From an uncultured Woeseiaceae bacterium (GTDB taxonomy: Bacteria; Pseudomonadota; Gammaproteobacteria; Steroidobacterales; Woeseiaceae): 39,682 nucleotides of DNA. The position numbers and the translations under genes were made by a program. This document shows, one piece after another, positions 7,528 through 16,483 of the stretch. Every line of letters starts with the position of its first letter. The stretch's first letter is position 1. The stretch is taken from NCBI GenBank assembly GCA_945787435.1, contig CALZHX010000222.1:1-39682 (forward strand), read 5' to 3'. Below the pieces are notes generated by a model, which saw nothing but the letters and a program-made list of their open reading frames with translations, had not been told where the DNA came from and made no database searches.

Positions 7528-8934
7528 CTAGTTCGACGCCTCAAATGAGGCACACATCTCCTGTTCTATCGCCGGGATCGTAATTACCTCATCGCCAAAC
7601 TCATGAACGAGTGGGTCCGGCCGTTCGAACATCGGCCATTCTGGAATGCCTGCGCCGTTCGGATCGCCGCCTGTCGCAAAATTGATCCAATACTCCTGCA
7701 ACAGGGTGGAGAGATCCAGGTCCCAATCGGTCGTGGTCATGTAGTCGTCATGTACGCCGAATACGTAGGGGTACTCGGCGCCGTGATAGGCACCGATTTC
7801 TGCACCCGCTTCGTCCTCGCGCACCCTGGAGAAGAAATACATCCAGGCCTTTCCACCGGACGCGGTCCGTTTCGCGGCAACGCTTTGTGACGGGCACACG
7901 TATTCTTCGGCAGTGGCATCCCTGTCCAGGTATTCGTCAGCATTGGTACCAATAATCACGGCGTGATCGGGCCAGGGGCCTGACAACATGCTCTCCCACG
8001 TTGATTCGGTAATTAGTTGACCATCGATCGCGGGCGAGTGGTAATGATCGGCCGCGAGCTCGGTGTAGGCTTCCAGCAACGTCGCGGCATCGGCCTGCCG
8101 CAGACCCTCCAACGAAGTCACCCCCAGCGCCGCCATCAGATCCCGGCTACGCCGCTGTTCATCCTCCAGGGACGGCATGGAGAGTCCATAGCCGGCCGTA
8201 CTGTGCAGGGCGGCACGATGAAACAGATGACTTGCCTTATCCGAGAACATAAGCGCGAGAATATCTTCAGCCCCAGAGGATTCACCGAATAACGTCACCC
8301 GACCCGGATCACCACCAAACTCGGAAATATTGTCCTGAATCCACTGCAGTGCAGCAACGAGGTCCCATAAGCCGAAGTTCGCCACAGCGTCCTCGCTCTC
8401 CAGTTCCGGGTGTGACAGAAATCCGAACGCGCCATGCCGGTATGCGACCGTTACAACAACCACACCTTGCGGCGCCAGTACGTGGCCTCGGTAATTGTTC
8501 TCGTACGACCAGCCACTTTTGTTGCTGCCGCCGTGAACCCAAACCATGACCGGAATCCTGGCATCGTCTTCGAGCGTCGGCGTCCATACGTTCAGATACA
8601 GGCAATCCTCGCTGACCTCCAGGTCGTCGTAGTAATCGGCTGATGCGCCGAAGGACTCCGCCATGGATCGGTACCAGTCGAGGATGCGCATCGTTTGCAT
8701 GCACGCGGCCGCAAATTCGGTGGTCTCACGGCGTTCGAGTTTGGACGTCAGAGATCGTGGCGCTCGCCAGCGCAAGTCGCCGACGGGAGGCTCAGCGAAC
8801 GGCACGCCGAGAAAGGTCGCGACGTCTTCATCAATGTACTTGCCAACAAGCAACTCGCCATCGACGGTAACGACTGGAGATTGCTCACAACCGGCCAGGA
8901 CGATGATCGCAGTTAGCAGGACCTGTACACGCAT
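7528..8934 (-). CDS. Carboxylesterase type B (cholinesterase family) lipoprotein
   Basis: This 468-residue enzyme is of the carboxylesterase/cholinesterase family and hydrolyses carboxylic esters. A lipoprotein signal ends at LAGC (Cys16), so it is probably periplasmic and membrane-tethered. The full triad is visible: Ser219 in GESSG, Glu334 in GTNADEY, His384 in GAYHGAEYPYVFG, with the oxyanion HGG at 134-136 and the family motif EDCLYLNVWTP at 110-120. The segment between Glu334 and the KAWMYFF strand is about 30 residues, clearly shorter than in well-known bacterial members, so part of the lid-side helical region is missing. The gene starts 3 bp after the BCCT transporter stop, so the two are almost surely co-transcribed. 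The natural substrate is unknown; a choline or carnitine ester is a reasonable guess from the neighbour. Confidence 0.9.
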   Translation of the reverse strand: MRVQVLLTAIIVLAGCEQSPVVTVDGELLVGKYIDEDVATFLGVPFAEPPVGDLRWRAPRSLTSKLERRETTEFAAACMQTMRILDWYRSMAESFGASADYYDDLEVSEDCLYLNVWTPTLEDDARIPVMVWVHGGSNKSGWSYENNYRGHVLAPQGVVVVTVAYRHGAFGFLSHPELESEDAVANFGLWDLVAALQWIQDNISEFGGDPGRVTLFGESSGAEDILALMFSDKASHLFHRAALHSTAGYGLSMPSLEDEQRRSRDLMAALGVTSLEGLRQADAATLLEAYTELAADHYHSPAIDGQLITESTWESMLSGPWPDHAVIIGTNADEYLDRDATAEEYVCPSQSVAAKRTASGGKAWMYFFSRVREDEAGAEIGAYHGAEYPYVFGVHDDYMTTTDWDLDLSTLLQEYWINFATGGDPNGAGIPEWPMFERPDPLVHEFGDEVITIPAIEQEMCASFEASN

Positions 8935-8937
8935 TAC

Positions 8938-10458
8938 CTAATCCTGATGACCAGCCTGTAACGACTTAACGAGCGACACAGACATCAACACGCCGACAAC
9001 GAGTATCGGCAACGACACGATCAGCAATACCACCTGCATAGTTTTGAGTCCGCCGATGAACATCAGTGCAATCGGTAACACGGCAAGTGCGAATGCCCAG
9101 AACACGCGATGCCAGCGCGCAGGATCATCACCCGCCTTCAGGTGCAACGTCGCCCCGGATGCCAGCGAGTAGGAGGCAGAGTCGTAAGTCGTTGCCGCGA
9201 ACACGATCGAGACTACGGCAAACACGCCAATGACCAACGGCGCGATCGGCAGCGTTTCCAGTGCTGCAACAATTGCTGCGTTGCCACTGACGGAATTCAG
9301 AATGTTAACGAAATCGAGTTGCTCGGAGAGCTGCAAAAACAGGGCGTAGTTACCAATGATCATGTAGAAGATCCAACTGCCGAGCGAACCGAAGATCAAC
9401 ATACCCGTGATCACCTGGCGAATGGTACGACCGCGAGAGATGCGGGTGATGAACAGGCCAACGTACGGTGCGAAAGCAATCCACCATGCCCAGTAGAAGA
9501 TAGTCCAGCTTTCGACAAACCCGGAGTTGGTGAAGGGGTCTGTCCAGAAATTCATGCGCACGAAGTTCTGCGTCATCATGCCGAGGCCATTGAGACTCGT
9601 TTTCAGCAAGAACACGGTCGGGCCTACGATCAGGATGAACAACAGCAGTCCGAGCGCAAGATACATATTAATGTCGCTGAGACGCTTGATGCCCTTTTTG
9701 AGGCCGAGCCACACACTCAGTACGAACAGGCCAACGCAGATACCCATGACGATGACTTCAAGCTCGAAGCTCGTCTGAATTCCGAATAACCAGGCCAGGC
9801 AGGCAGCGATCATTGGCGCCGAGAACCCGAGGCTTGTCGCGGCGCCGCCGATCAACGCGATCATGAACAGGAAATCGATGACGCGCGACAGCGGTCCCTG
9901 CTCGTTTCCACGCAAGAACCAGTTACAGCTCAGGCTGAAGCGCAGCTTGTCCTTCTTGCCGACGTAGTAGGGGTAGGCAATTGCAATCGCCGGCAGACAA
10001 TAAAAAGCCCAGGCCGTGAAGCCCCAATGGAACAGCCCGTAGGTCGAGGCCCATTCGGCCGCTTCCGCACTGCGAGGCTCAGCGCCAAACGGTGGTGACT
10101 CGTAGTAGAAAGCCCATTCAGTGGCGCACCAGTACATCAACCCAGCACCGACACCGGCACAGAACAACATGGCTATCCAGCTAAGCTGGCTGAACTCAGG
10201 TCCCTCGTCATCTGAGCCAAGCTTGACGTTGCCATAGCGGCTGGCGGCAAGCCATGCAAGAAACGATATCGCGGCAACGCTGGCGAGCAGGTAGAAGACC
10301 CCGAATTCGATGGCGATGAAGTCGTATAGTCCCTGCAGCATTGGCCCGGCTGTTTCGGGCGACGCCGCGAGAAAAATGCCGGCGGCAGCGATAATCGCTA
10401 CACACGTACCGAAACTGAGCCAGTCGATTCTGCTTTGTTCCATACGACGTTTAACCAT
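8938..10458 (-). CDS. BCCT family betaine/choline/carnitine-type transporter
   Basis: This 506-residue inner-membrane transporter has about twelve hydrophobic segments, the usual number. Family features are the third-helix glycine stretch AGVGAGLMYW near 101-110, GGAATSLGFSAP near 204-215, and the tryptophan-rich TM8 motif WTIFYWAWWIAFAP at 318-331 followed by GLFITRISRGRTIRQ. BCCT proteins take up quaternary ammonium compounds, by sodium or proton symport or by exchange. The length is close to CaiT, and there is no long C-terminal osmosensing tail as in BetP. The glycine stretch and following YW resemble carnitine-type more than BetP-type members, but this does not fix the substrate. It is the first gene of a pair with the esterase. 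ATG at 10458 was kept as start; ATG at 10443 is possible. Confidence 0.92.
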   Translation of the reverse strand: MVKRRMEQSRIDWLSFGTCVAIIAAAGIFLAASPETAGPMLQGLYDFIAIEFGVFYLLASVAAISFLAWLAASRYGNVKLGSDDEGPEFSQLSWIAMLFCAGVGAGLMYWCATEWAFYYESPPFGAEPRSAEAAEWASTYGLFHWGFTAWAFYCLPAIAIAYPYYVGKKDKLRFSLSCNWFLRGNEQGPLSRVIDFLFMIALIGGAATSLGFSAPMIAACLAWLFGIQTSFELEVIVMGICVGLFVLSVWLGLKKGIKRLSDINMYLALGLLLFILIVGPTVFLLKTSLNGLGMMTQNFVRMNFWTDPFTNSGFVESWTIFYWAWWIAFAPYVGLFITRISRGRTIRQVITGMLIFGSLGSWIFYMIIGNYALFLQLSEQLDFVNILNSVSGNAAIVAALETLPIAPLVIGVFAVVSIVFAATTYDSASYSLASGATLHLKAGDDPARWHRVFWAFALAVLPIALMFIGGLKTMQVVLLIVSLPILVVGVLMSVSLVKSLQAGHQD

Positions 10459-10493
10459 TCGCTTCGGTCGTCGCAGTTTGACAGAATGCGTGC

Positions 10494-11039
10494 GTGACTA
10501 ACAAGCCACGTAAGAGCGTACTTCGCCTGCCGAAAAAACACCGTGGCGCACCCGAATTGTCGGGCGCAGCGGATGGCGAGCAGCTCATCGCGGCGCAGTC
10601 GTTTCGCGATGCGGTGATTGCCGGGCTGATTGTCATCATCCTGTTCAGCGTGTTGTGGGCAATGCTATCGACCCTGGTCAATCGTATCTTTCCGTGGATG
10701 ACCGTGGTTCTTGGTTTACTGATCGGGTTGGTCTTGCGCCGCGCCGGGCGTGGTCTCGACTGGCGATTTCCAGTGCTCGCCGTGGTTCTGGCATTAGCGG
10801 GAGCCCTGGTAGGCAATGTTGTTGTCGCCGCCGCGTTCACGGCGTCGGAGCTCGACACGAGCACGCTTACTATTCTGCGCGCGGTAACGTCGATGACGTG
10901 GCCCGTGTTCTTTGACGAGGTAATATCCGCTGCGGACGTCGTGTATGCACTATTTGGGGCAGCGACGGCGGCGTTTTACGCCAACCGTCGCCTGAGCCGT
11001 AGCGAATACAAAGCAGTACGCAGCCTAGACCGGCATTAG
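10494..11039 (+). CDS. Small integral membrane protein of unknown function
   Basis: This 181-residue protein starts at GTG (10494) because no ATG gives the same frame nearby. A basic cytoplasmic N-terminus (RKSVLRLPKKHRG) is followed by about four predicted membrane helices: AVIAGLIVIILFSVLWAML, FPWMTVVLGLLIGLVL, PVLAVVLALAGALVG, and a last one near ADVVYALFGAATAAFYA. The C-terminal end is basic (RRLSRSEYKAVRSLDRH). I do not recognise a family. The gene is divergent from the BCCT transporter, with 35 bp between their starts, and its end overlaps the HD-domain gene on the other strand by 15 bp. Confidence 0.65.
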   Translation: MTNKPRKSVLRLPKKHRGAPELSGAADGEQLIAAQSFRDAVIAGLIVIILFSVLWAMLSTLVNRIFPWMTVVLGLLIGLVLRRAGRGLDWRFPVLAVVLALAGALVGNVVVAAAFTASELDTSTLTILRAVTSMTWPVFFDEVISAADVVYALFGAATAAFYANRRLSRSEYKAVRSLDRH

Positions 11040-12059
11040 CAAACCGTTGGCCTCAATGGCCTTGCCGGACAGCGAACCGAGCTGGCGTTTGACCAGCAAC
11101 TCGAGATCATTCACGGCATTGACGATACCGAGGAAGCACTGCGGCTCACGGCGCAGCAGTGTCCAGTCACCGGACTCAATGACACGCACAAGGTGTGAGA
11201 TGTTGGCGGCGATCGCATCGATATACGGGTTCTGGCCGTCGTACAGCACCTCAAAGTAACGGTAGACGCGGTTGAATTTGCGGTGCAGCCGGTCACGCAT
11301 GACCTGCTGGTAGAACACAGGCGTTTTTTGCAGCAGGTCGAGACCCGACTTGTACCGCACCATGTATTCACCCGGCTTGGCGTTCTCGACGGCGACGCCG
11401 CCAACGACAAATTCGTTATACAGGCGATCACGGCATTTTTCGAGGTAGCAACGATCGGCCATTTGCGCGAGCAGGTCTGCCGTGCCGATCAGGTGACCGC
11501 AGATGATGTCACGAGGATCATCGAGTTCGATCTCGTCCAGATCAAGCTCATATCCTGTGAAGTGCACGATCATGCTGCTGACCGCCGTATCTTTCGCCAT
11601 TCCATGTTCGGGCAGGTAGCGCCGCAGGAAGTCAGCGCTCCTCGACACGTGATAGAGCGTGAACTCGGCGCCGTTTGCAAACTCGGCATCGCGCTCCTTG
11701 TGCCGAATGTAACCGGCATCGTGAAACAGCGCGGTGATTATCGCCATTTGTGCACGCTGTGCGCCGAGCCGGTCGTGCAGCTCAACACTTCGCTCGTAGC
11801 CAGCTATCAGACGCGCGACCGCGAGCGTCATATCGAGCGTGTGTTGCACGTCGTGATAGGTGGTATCGCAACCCTCGTAGCCAGGATAACGTCCTGTGAA
11901 CAAACGCTCGAAGTCATAAAACGCGAGCCAGATCTTGTCGTAGGACGCGCCGGGAAAAGCTTCGCTGAAGAGTTCGTACACGGCATTGCGGACCGACACA
12001 GGATCACTCACCTGCACGGTATTGGTAACGTCGTAATCGTTACGGCGGTCCTGGGACAT
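11025..12059 (-). CDS. HD-domain phosphohydrolase-like protein
   Basis: This protein of about 344 residues carries an HD-type metal site: H69-D70 in TTYHDVQHTLD and H113-D114 in ALFHDAGY, with later histidines (YHVSRSADF and IVHFTGYELD) that could complete a two-metal centre. The layout resembles 3',5'-cyclic nucleotide phosphodiesterase-type HD proteins rather than a GGDEF/EAL partner. The substrate is not known; cyclic nucleotides or (p)ppGpp-like compounds are possibilities only. ATG at 12059 is chosen as start because the longer form would begin at TTG with no family-like sequence ahead. It lies downstream of xthA on the same strand, with about 190 bp between them. Its end overlaps the membrane-protein gene by 15 bp. 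Confidence 0.7.
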   Translation of the reverse strand: MSQDRRNDYDVTNTVQVSDPVSVRNAVYELFSEAFPGASYDKIWLAFYDFERLFTGRYPGYEGCDTTYHDVQHTLDMTLAVARLIAGYERSVELHDRLGAQRAQMAIITALFHDAGYIRHKERDAEFANGAEFTLYHVSRSADFLRRYLPEHGMAKDTAVSSMIVHFTGYELDLDEIELDDPRDIICGHLIGTADLLAQMADRCYLEKCRDRLYNEFVVGGVAVENAKPGEYMVRYKSGLDLLQKTPVFYQQVMRDRLHRKFNRVYRYFEVLYDGQNPYIDAIAANISHLVRVIESGDWTLLRREPQCFLGIVNAVNDLELLVKRQLGSLSGKAIEANGLLMPV

Positions 12060-12247
12060 GATGCGTTTCTTATTCTTATTGGTCGCTGGAGTAACACCCG
12101 TTGCGCTGAGTCTGTTGTCAGTCAACGGTGCCCCCCCGGGACATTATTTCTTGTCATCGAATGATACCCGGAGCACTTTTAGCGTGCTGGGCAAAATCCT
12201 GAAATATGTCATGTATTTGTCAGTTTCTACAGGTGTCGAAAAACTTG

Positions 12248-13015
12248 TCAACATTCGAATTCTGCGACCACCGGGGCATGATCAGAGGGGCGCTCCCAGG
12301 CGCGGGGTTCCTTGTCGACATAGCTGGCGTTGCAGCAATCTGCCATCGCGTCGCTTACCAAAATCAGGTCAATTCGCAGACCTGCATTGCGGCGAAAACC
12401 GGCGGCGCGATAATCCCACCAACTGAAGCTCTTCTCGGGTTGGTCGAATGACCGAAATACATCGGTCAGACCAAGCGCCGTCAATTCTTTTAACGCCGCG
12501 CGTTCTTTGGGGCTGCACAAAATGGCCTCGCCCCATTTCTCTGCGTCATGTACGTCCTCATCGGCCGGCGCGATATTGAAGTCACCCAGCACGACCAGCT
12601 TCGAGTGGCGCGATAATTCATCTTCGAGGAAATCTCTCAAAGTAGCGAGCCAGCGCAGTTTGTAGTCGTATTTGTCAGAGCCGACTTCCGAGCCATTCGG
12701 AATGTAGAGATCAACGACGCGGACATCATCGATAGTCACCGCAAGCACGCGCCGCTGCGGGTCATCGAAACCCGGAAATTCGAGGACCGGATCCAGTGCG
12801 GGCGAGCGGCTGATCACAGCGACACCGTTGTAGGTTTTCTGGCCATTGGCAACGGATGCGTAACCCACCTCGGCCAATGCCTCGGCAGGAAAAGCCTCGG
12901 TTACCTGCTTGATCTCCTGCAGTACGAGCACGTCAGGATTGTGCGCGTCCAGCCACTCGAGTACGTGCGGCAGTCGCACCTTCATCGAGTTGACGTTCCA
13001 CGTAGCAATCTTCAT
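12248..13015 (-). CDS. xthA: Exodeoxyribonuclease III
   Basis: This AP endonuclease and 3'-5' exonuclease of base-excision repair is 255 residues long, normal for the family. Visible residues are the N-terminal KIATWNVNS, the metal-binding Glu34 in LQEIKQ, the YIPNG loop, the LGDFNIAP box with catalytic Asp and Asn, and the terminal SDHAPV histidine. It overlaps the oligopeptidase gene by 4 bp (ATGA), so the two are translationally coupled. A stand-alone repair role is expected. xthA beside prlC is a simple housekeeping pairing here, with no sign of damage-inducible control in the sequence. Confidence 0.96.
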   Translation of the reverse strand: MKIATWNVNSMKVRLPHVLEWLDAHNPDVLVLQEIKQVTEAFPAEALAEVGYASVANGQKTYNGVAVISRSPALDPVLEFPGFDDPQRRVLAVTIDDVRVVDLYIPNGSEVGSDKYDYKLRWLATLRDFLEDELSRHSKLVVLGDFNIAPADEDVHDAEKWGEAILCSPKERAALKELTALGLTDVFRSFDQPEKSFSWWDYRAAGFRRNAGLRIDLILVSDAMADCCNASYVDKEPRAWERPSDHAPVVAEFEC

Positions 13016-15039
13016 TCGCTCTTTATCCCGCTTTGTCGCAGCAGCGCATCGATTTCGGGCTTGCGGCCACGAAAGGCAATGTATGCCTGCATGATGTCAC
13101 GGCTGCCGCCCACTTCGAGAATCTCACTGCGAAAACGCATTGCCGTCTCGCTGTCAAAAATGCCCGCTTCCTCAAATGCACCAAACGCGTCTGCGGCAAG
13201 AACCTCGGCCCACTTGTAGCTGTAGTAACCCGCCGCATACCCGCCCGCGAAAATGTGCGAGAAGCTGTGTGGCAGACGGTTGTAGTCCGGGCATTCGATC
13301 AACGCGATCTCGTCGCGCACCTCGTCCAGTACCTGTAGTGCGAAGCCGCTTTTGTCCGGCGCGTACTCGGCATGCAAGCGAAAATCGAACAACGCGAACT
13401 CGATTTGTCGCAGCATGGCCATGGCCGCACCGACATGCCGGCTATCGTCAAGCCGGTCGAAAAGTTCCCGAGGCAGTACGTCGCCGGTTTTGGTATGCGC
13501 CGAGCAGCGGCTCAATACGTCGTAATTCCACGCGAAGTTCTCCATGAACTGGCTTGGCAGCTCGACGGCATCCCAGGGCACACCATTGATCCCCGCGATG
13601 CTCGGATAGTCGATCCGGGTCAGCAGGTGATGCAGCATATGGCCGAATTCGTGGAATAAGGTGACGACATCTTCGTGCGATAGCAGAGATTGATGGCCAG
13701 CATCGCTGTCGGGTGGAGGGAAGTTGCAGACAAGGTAACCGACCGGCAGCGTCGCATGTCCGTTCAGGTTCTTGCGCACGATGCATTCATCGATCCATGC
13801 ACCACTGCGCTTGCCGCTGCGCGCAAAAAGATCAGTGTAGAAACCGCCGATGAGCGCGCTGTCCTCGTCCTGCACTGAGTAGTAACAAACGTCATCATTC
13901 CAGGTAGTGACGTTTTCCTGTCGTTCGAGCTTGACGCCGTAGAGTCGCTCGGCGAGCTCGAACAGGCCGGCGATGACGGTTTCAACCGGGAAGTACTGGC
14001 GCAACGCCTCATTCGAAATAGAGTGTTTCTTCTGCTTTAGCTGCTCAAGCCAATATTGGTAATCCCAGTGCTTCAGGGATATGCCAGCGAACTCGGTGAG
14101 CTCAGCAACATCGCTCTCCGCTGCAGCCCTGGACCGATTGGCAAGCTCGCGCAGAAAATCAATGACCTCGGTTGTCGACCCGGCCATCTTCGTGGCCAGC
14201 GAATACTCGGCAAAATTGTCGAAACCAACCAGTTTTGCGGCTTCATGACGCAACGCCAGAATTGTCTCGATGTTGGCGCTGTTGTCCCACTTGGGGTTAC
14301 TGCCCTGATCTGAGGCGCGGGTGACCCAGGCGTGATAGACACTCTCTCGCAGACCGCGATCGTCCGCATGCCGCATCACGGCGTCATACGTTGGATAGTC
14401 CAGCGTCAGCAGCCAGCCCTGCCGATCGCGCTTGCGCGCCTCGCCGGCCGCACGAGCGACGATTTGCGGCGACAAGCCAGCCAGCTCACTTTCGTTGGCA
14501 ACGATGAGGCTCCAGGCATCCTGCGAGTCCTGAATGTTGTGCTCGAACGCGGCCTGCGTCGCAGCAAGCTGCTGCATGATCTCTTTGAATCGCGCCTTGT
14601 CGGCCTCAGGCAAGTCAACACCCGCGAGTCGAAAGTCGCGCAAAGCTTGTTCAACAACGCTCTTGCGTGCGGCACTCGCGGTACCGGGCAGTTGCCGGGC
14701 GACGGCGGCGTAGGCGCGCTGCAATCGAGAGTTCTGTGATAATTCGGTGCCATGCTTGGTCAGTAAGGGAAGCGCGGCGTTATACGCTTCGCGCCACTCC
14801 TGCGATTCGAGTACACCCTGCAGGTGGCTAACCGGAGACCAGACACGGGAAAGCTCATGCTCCATTTCCTCGAGCGGTGCGACCAGGGTGTCGAAGTCGG
14901 GCTGCGAATTGTCGTCCAGCAGCGCCTCAAGCTTTTGCCGGTGCTCTGCGATAAGCTCGCTGAGCGCTGGCACAACCTGGTCGGGCGCAAGTTCATTGAA
15001 TTGCGGCAGCGAAGAGATGTCGAGGAGCGGGTTGGGCAT
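13012..15039 (-). CDS. prlC: Oligopeptidase A (M3 family metallopeptidase)
   Basis: This 675-residue cytoplasmic zinc oligopeptidase degrades short peptides, including cleaved signal peptides. The M3 motif HEFGHMLHH lies at 463-471, with a third glutamate ligand expected in the following helix. The flanking LATKMAGS and FDRLDDSR-like segments fit the family. The start at 15039 is chosen over longer frames because MPNPLLDISSLPQF matches the start of family members. Upstream in the same frame there is no supporting similarity. It is the first gene of a pair with xthA. The gap upstream, shared with gor, contains a REP-like palindrome. Confidence 0.94.
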   Translation of the reverse strand: MPNPLLDISSLPQFNELAPDQVVPALSELIAEHRQKLEALLDDNSQPDFDTLVAPLEEMEHELSRVWSPVSHLQGVLESQEWREAYNAALPLLTKHGTELSQNSRLQRAYAAVARQLPGTASAARKSVVEQALRDFRLAGVDLPEADKARFKEIMQQLAATQAAFEHNIQDSQDAWSLIVANESELAGLSPQIVARAAGEARKRDRQGWLLTLDYPTYDAVMRHADDRGLRESVYHAWVTRASDQGSNPKWDNSANIETILALRHEAAKLVGFDNFAEYSLATKMAGSTTEVIDFLRELANRSRAAAESDVAELTEFAGISLKHWDYQYWLEQLKQKKHSISNEALRQYFPVETVIAGLFELAERLYGVKLERQENVTTWNDDVCYYSVQDEDSALIGGFYTDLFARSGKRSGAWIDECIVRKNLNGHATLPVGYLVCNFPPPDSDAGHQSLLSHEDVVTLFHEFGHMLHHLLTRIDYPSIAGINGVPWDAVELPSQFMENFAWNYDVLSRCSAHTKTGDVLPRELFDRLDDSRHVGAAMAMLRQIEFALFDFRLHAEYAPDKSGFALQVLDEVRDEIALIECPDYNRLPHSFSHIFAGGYAAGYYSYKWAEVLAADAFGAFEEAGIFDSETAMRFRSEILEVGGSRDIMQAYIAFRGRKPEIDALLRQSGIKSE

Positions 15040-15091
15040 TGCTTTGGCTGATGTCCGTTTCAGGCGCAGAATTTTAACACGGTAATGCGTC

Positions 15092-15117
15092 GCAGGAGCC
15101 CGTCCTAACGGGCGATA
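15092..15117 (+). repeat. REP-like palindrome, copy A
   Basis: A GCAGGAGC head is followed by a hairpin (gcccgt 15098-15103 with acgggc 15108-15113, 4-base loop) and a GATA tail. It resembles 32365-32388 in head, stem and tail. It lies between the divergent prlC and gor genes, where REP elements are commonly found. Confidence 0.5.
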
Positions 15118-15136
15118 ACAAACGCAAGGAAAAGCA

Positions 15137-16483
15137 TTGAGCAAGAAATTTGACTTAATCGTAATTGGCGGCGGCAGTGGCGGCATTGCGCACGCTCGCC
15201 GTGCTGCCGAATATGGCGCAAACGTCGCCGTCATTGAGTACGGGCCGCTTGGCGGCACCTGCGTCAATGTTGGCTGTGTACCGAAGAAAGTGATGTGGTA
15301 CACGGCGAGTCATATGTACCACCTGGAACAGGCAGCCAACTACGGCTTCGACGTTACTGTTAATGGACACGACTGGGCCGCGGTTAAGCAGCGGCGCGAT
15401 GCCTATGTTAAACGGCTGAACGGCATTTATGAGGCCAACCTGGACAACAGCGGTGTGACATATGTTGCGGGCGCGGCCAGTTTCGTTGATTCGCACACAC
15501 TTGCTGTGGGCGGTGGGCAGTACATAGCGGAGCGCATCGTCATTGCGACGGGCGGGCGTCCAGCTGTCCCGGCGATTCCGGGCGCCGAGCTGGGTATTAC
15601 ATCGGATGGCTTTTTCGAACTGGAAGACCGGCCTGGGCGTGTTCTCGTTGCCGGGAGTGGTTATATCGCTGTCGAGCTCGCGGGCGTATTGCACGGCCTG
15701 GGCAGCGACGTTCAGGTCGTCGTTCGCAAGGACGCGATCATTCGCGAATTCGACACGATGCTCGGTGAGCAATTGATGGAGGCCATGGAGAAGGATGGTA
15801 TCGAGATTGAAACACGCGTTGTGCCCGCCGCGGTTGAGAAAACACCTGATGGCCTGGTGCTGACAGCAGATGACGGACGTTCTTTCGGCCCGGTGGACTG
15901 CATTCTCTGGGCAATCGGCCGCTCACCCAACACGGCGGGGCTCGCGCTTGAAAAAGGCGGCGTCACTATGGACGAACGCGGATTCATCCCGACCGACAAA
16001 TACCAGCAGACGAACGTTGAACACATATTTGCGCTTGGCGACGTGACCGGTCGCGCCGCGCTGACGCCGGTCGCCATCGCGGCCGGACGCCGGCTCGCGG
16101 ACCGGCAATACGGCGGCATGGACGGCAGGCACCTCGAATACGACCTGATTCCCACGGTTATCTTCAGTCATCCGCCGATAGGCACCGTTGGCCTGTCGGA
16201 GAGTAACGCCCGCGCCGAGTTCGGCGACAGCGTAAAAGTCTACACAACCGGTTTTACACCGATGTACTACGCACTAGGTGACAAGAAGCAGCGCTCCGTC
16301 ATGAAGCTGATTACGGCAGGTGACGACGAGAAGATTGTTGGTTGCCATGTTATCGGTGACGGCGCCGACGAGATGCTGCAGGGATTCGCGGTGGCGATAC
16401 GCATGGGCGCGACGAAAGCCGATTTCGATGACACCATCGCGATTCACCCGACCAATGCCGAAGAGTTCGTGACTATGCGTTGA
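15137..16483 (+). CDS. gor: Glutathione-disulfide reductase
   Basis: This FAD-dependent enzyme reduces glutathione disulfide with NADPH to keep the cytoplasm reducing. It is 448 residues, the usual length. Visible: FAD dinucleotide fold GGGSGG at 11-16, redox-active CVNVGC (Cys42, Cys47), the NADPH-binding GSGYIAVELAGVL, an FAD-contacting IFALGDVTG, and the C-terminal HPTNAEEFVTM with the catalytic His437 and Glu442. The start is TTG at 15137, with an AAGGA site 7 nt upstream; no ATG lies closer. It reads divergently from prlC. It converges with aroE, the two coding ends overlapping by 11 bp. Confidence 0.96.
   Translation: MSKKFDLIVIGGGSGGIAHARRAAEYGANVAVIEYGPLGGTCVNVGCVPKKVMWYTASHMYHLEQAANYGFDVTVNGHDWAAVKQRRDAYVKRLNGIYEANLDNSGVTYVAGAASFVDSHTLAVGGGQYIAERIVIATGGRPAVPAIPGAELGITSDGFFELEDRPGRVLVAGSGYIAVELAGVLHGLGSDVQVVVRKDAIIREFDTMLGEQLMEAMEKDGIEIETRVVPAAVEKTPDGLVLTADDGRSFGPVDCILWAIGRSPNTAGLALEKGGVTMDERGFIPTDKYQQTNVEHIFALGDVTGRAALTPVAIAAGRRLADRQYGGMDGRHLEYDLIPTVIFSHPPIGTVGLSESNARAEFGDSVKVYTTGFTPMYYALGDKKQRSVMKLITAGDDEKIVGCHVIGDGADEMLQGFAVAIRMGATKADFDDTIAIHPTNAEEFVTMR

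Noticed and set aside
12172..12188. Hairpin agcac / gtgct after xthA
   Set aside because: A 5-bp stem with a 7-base loop and no T run on the minus strand; not a terminator.
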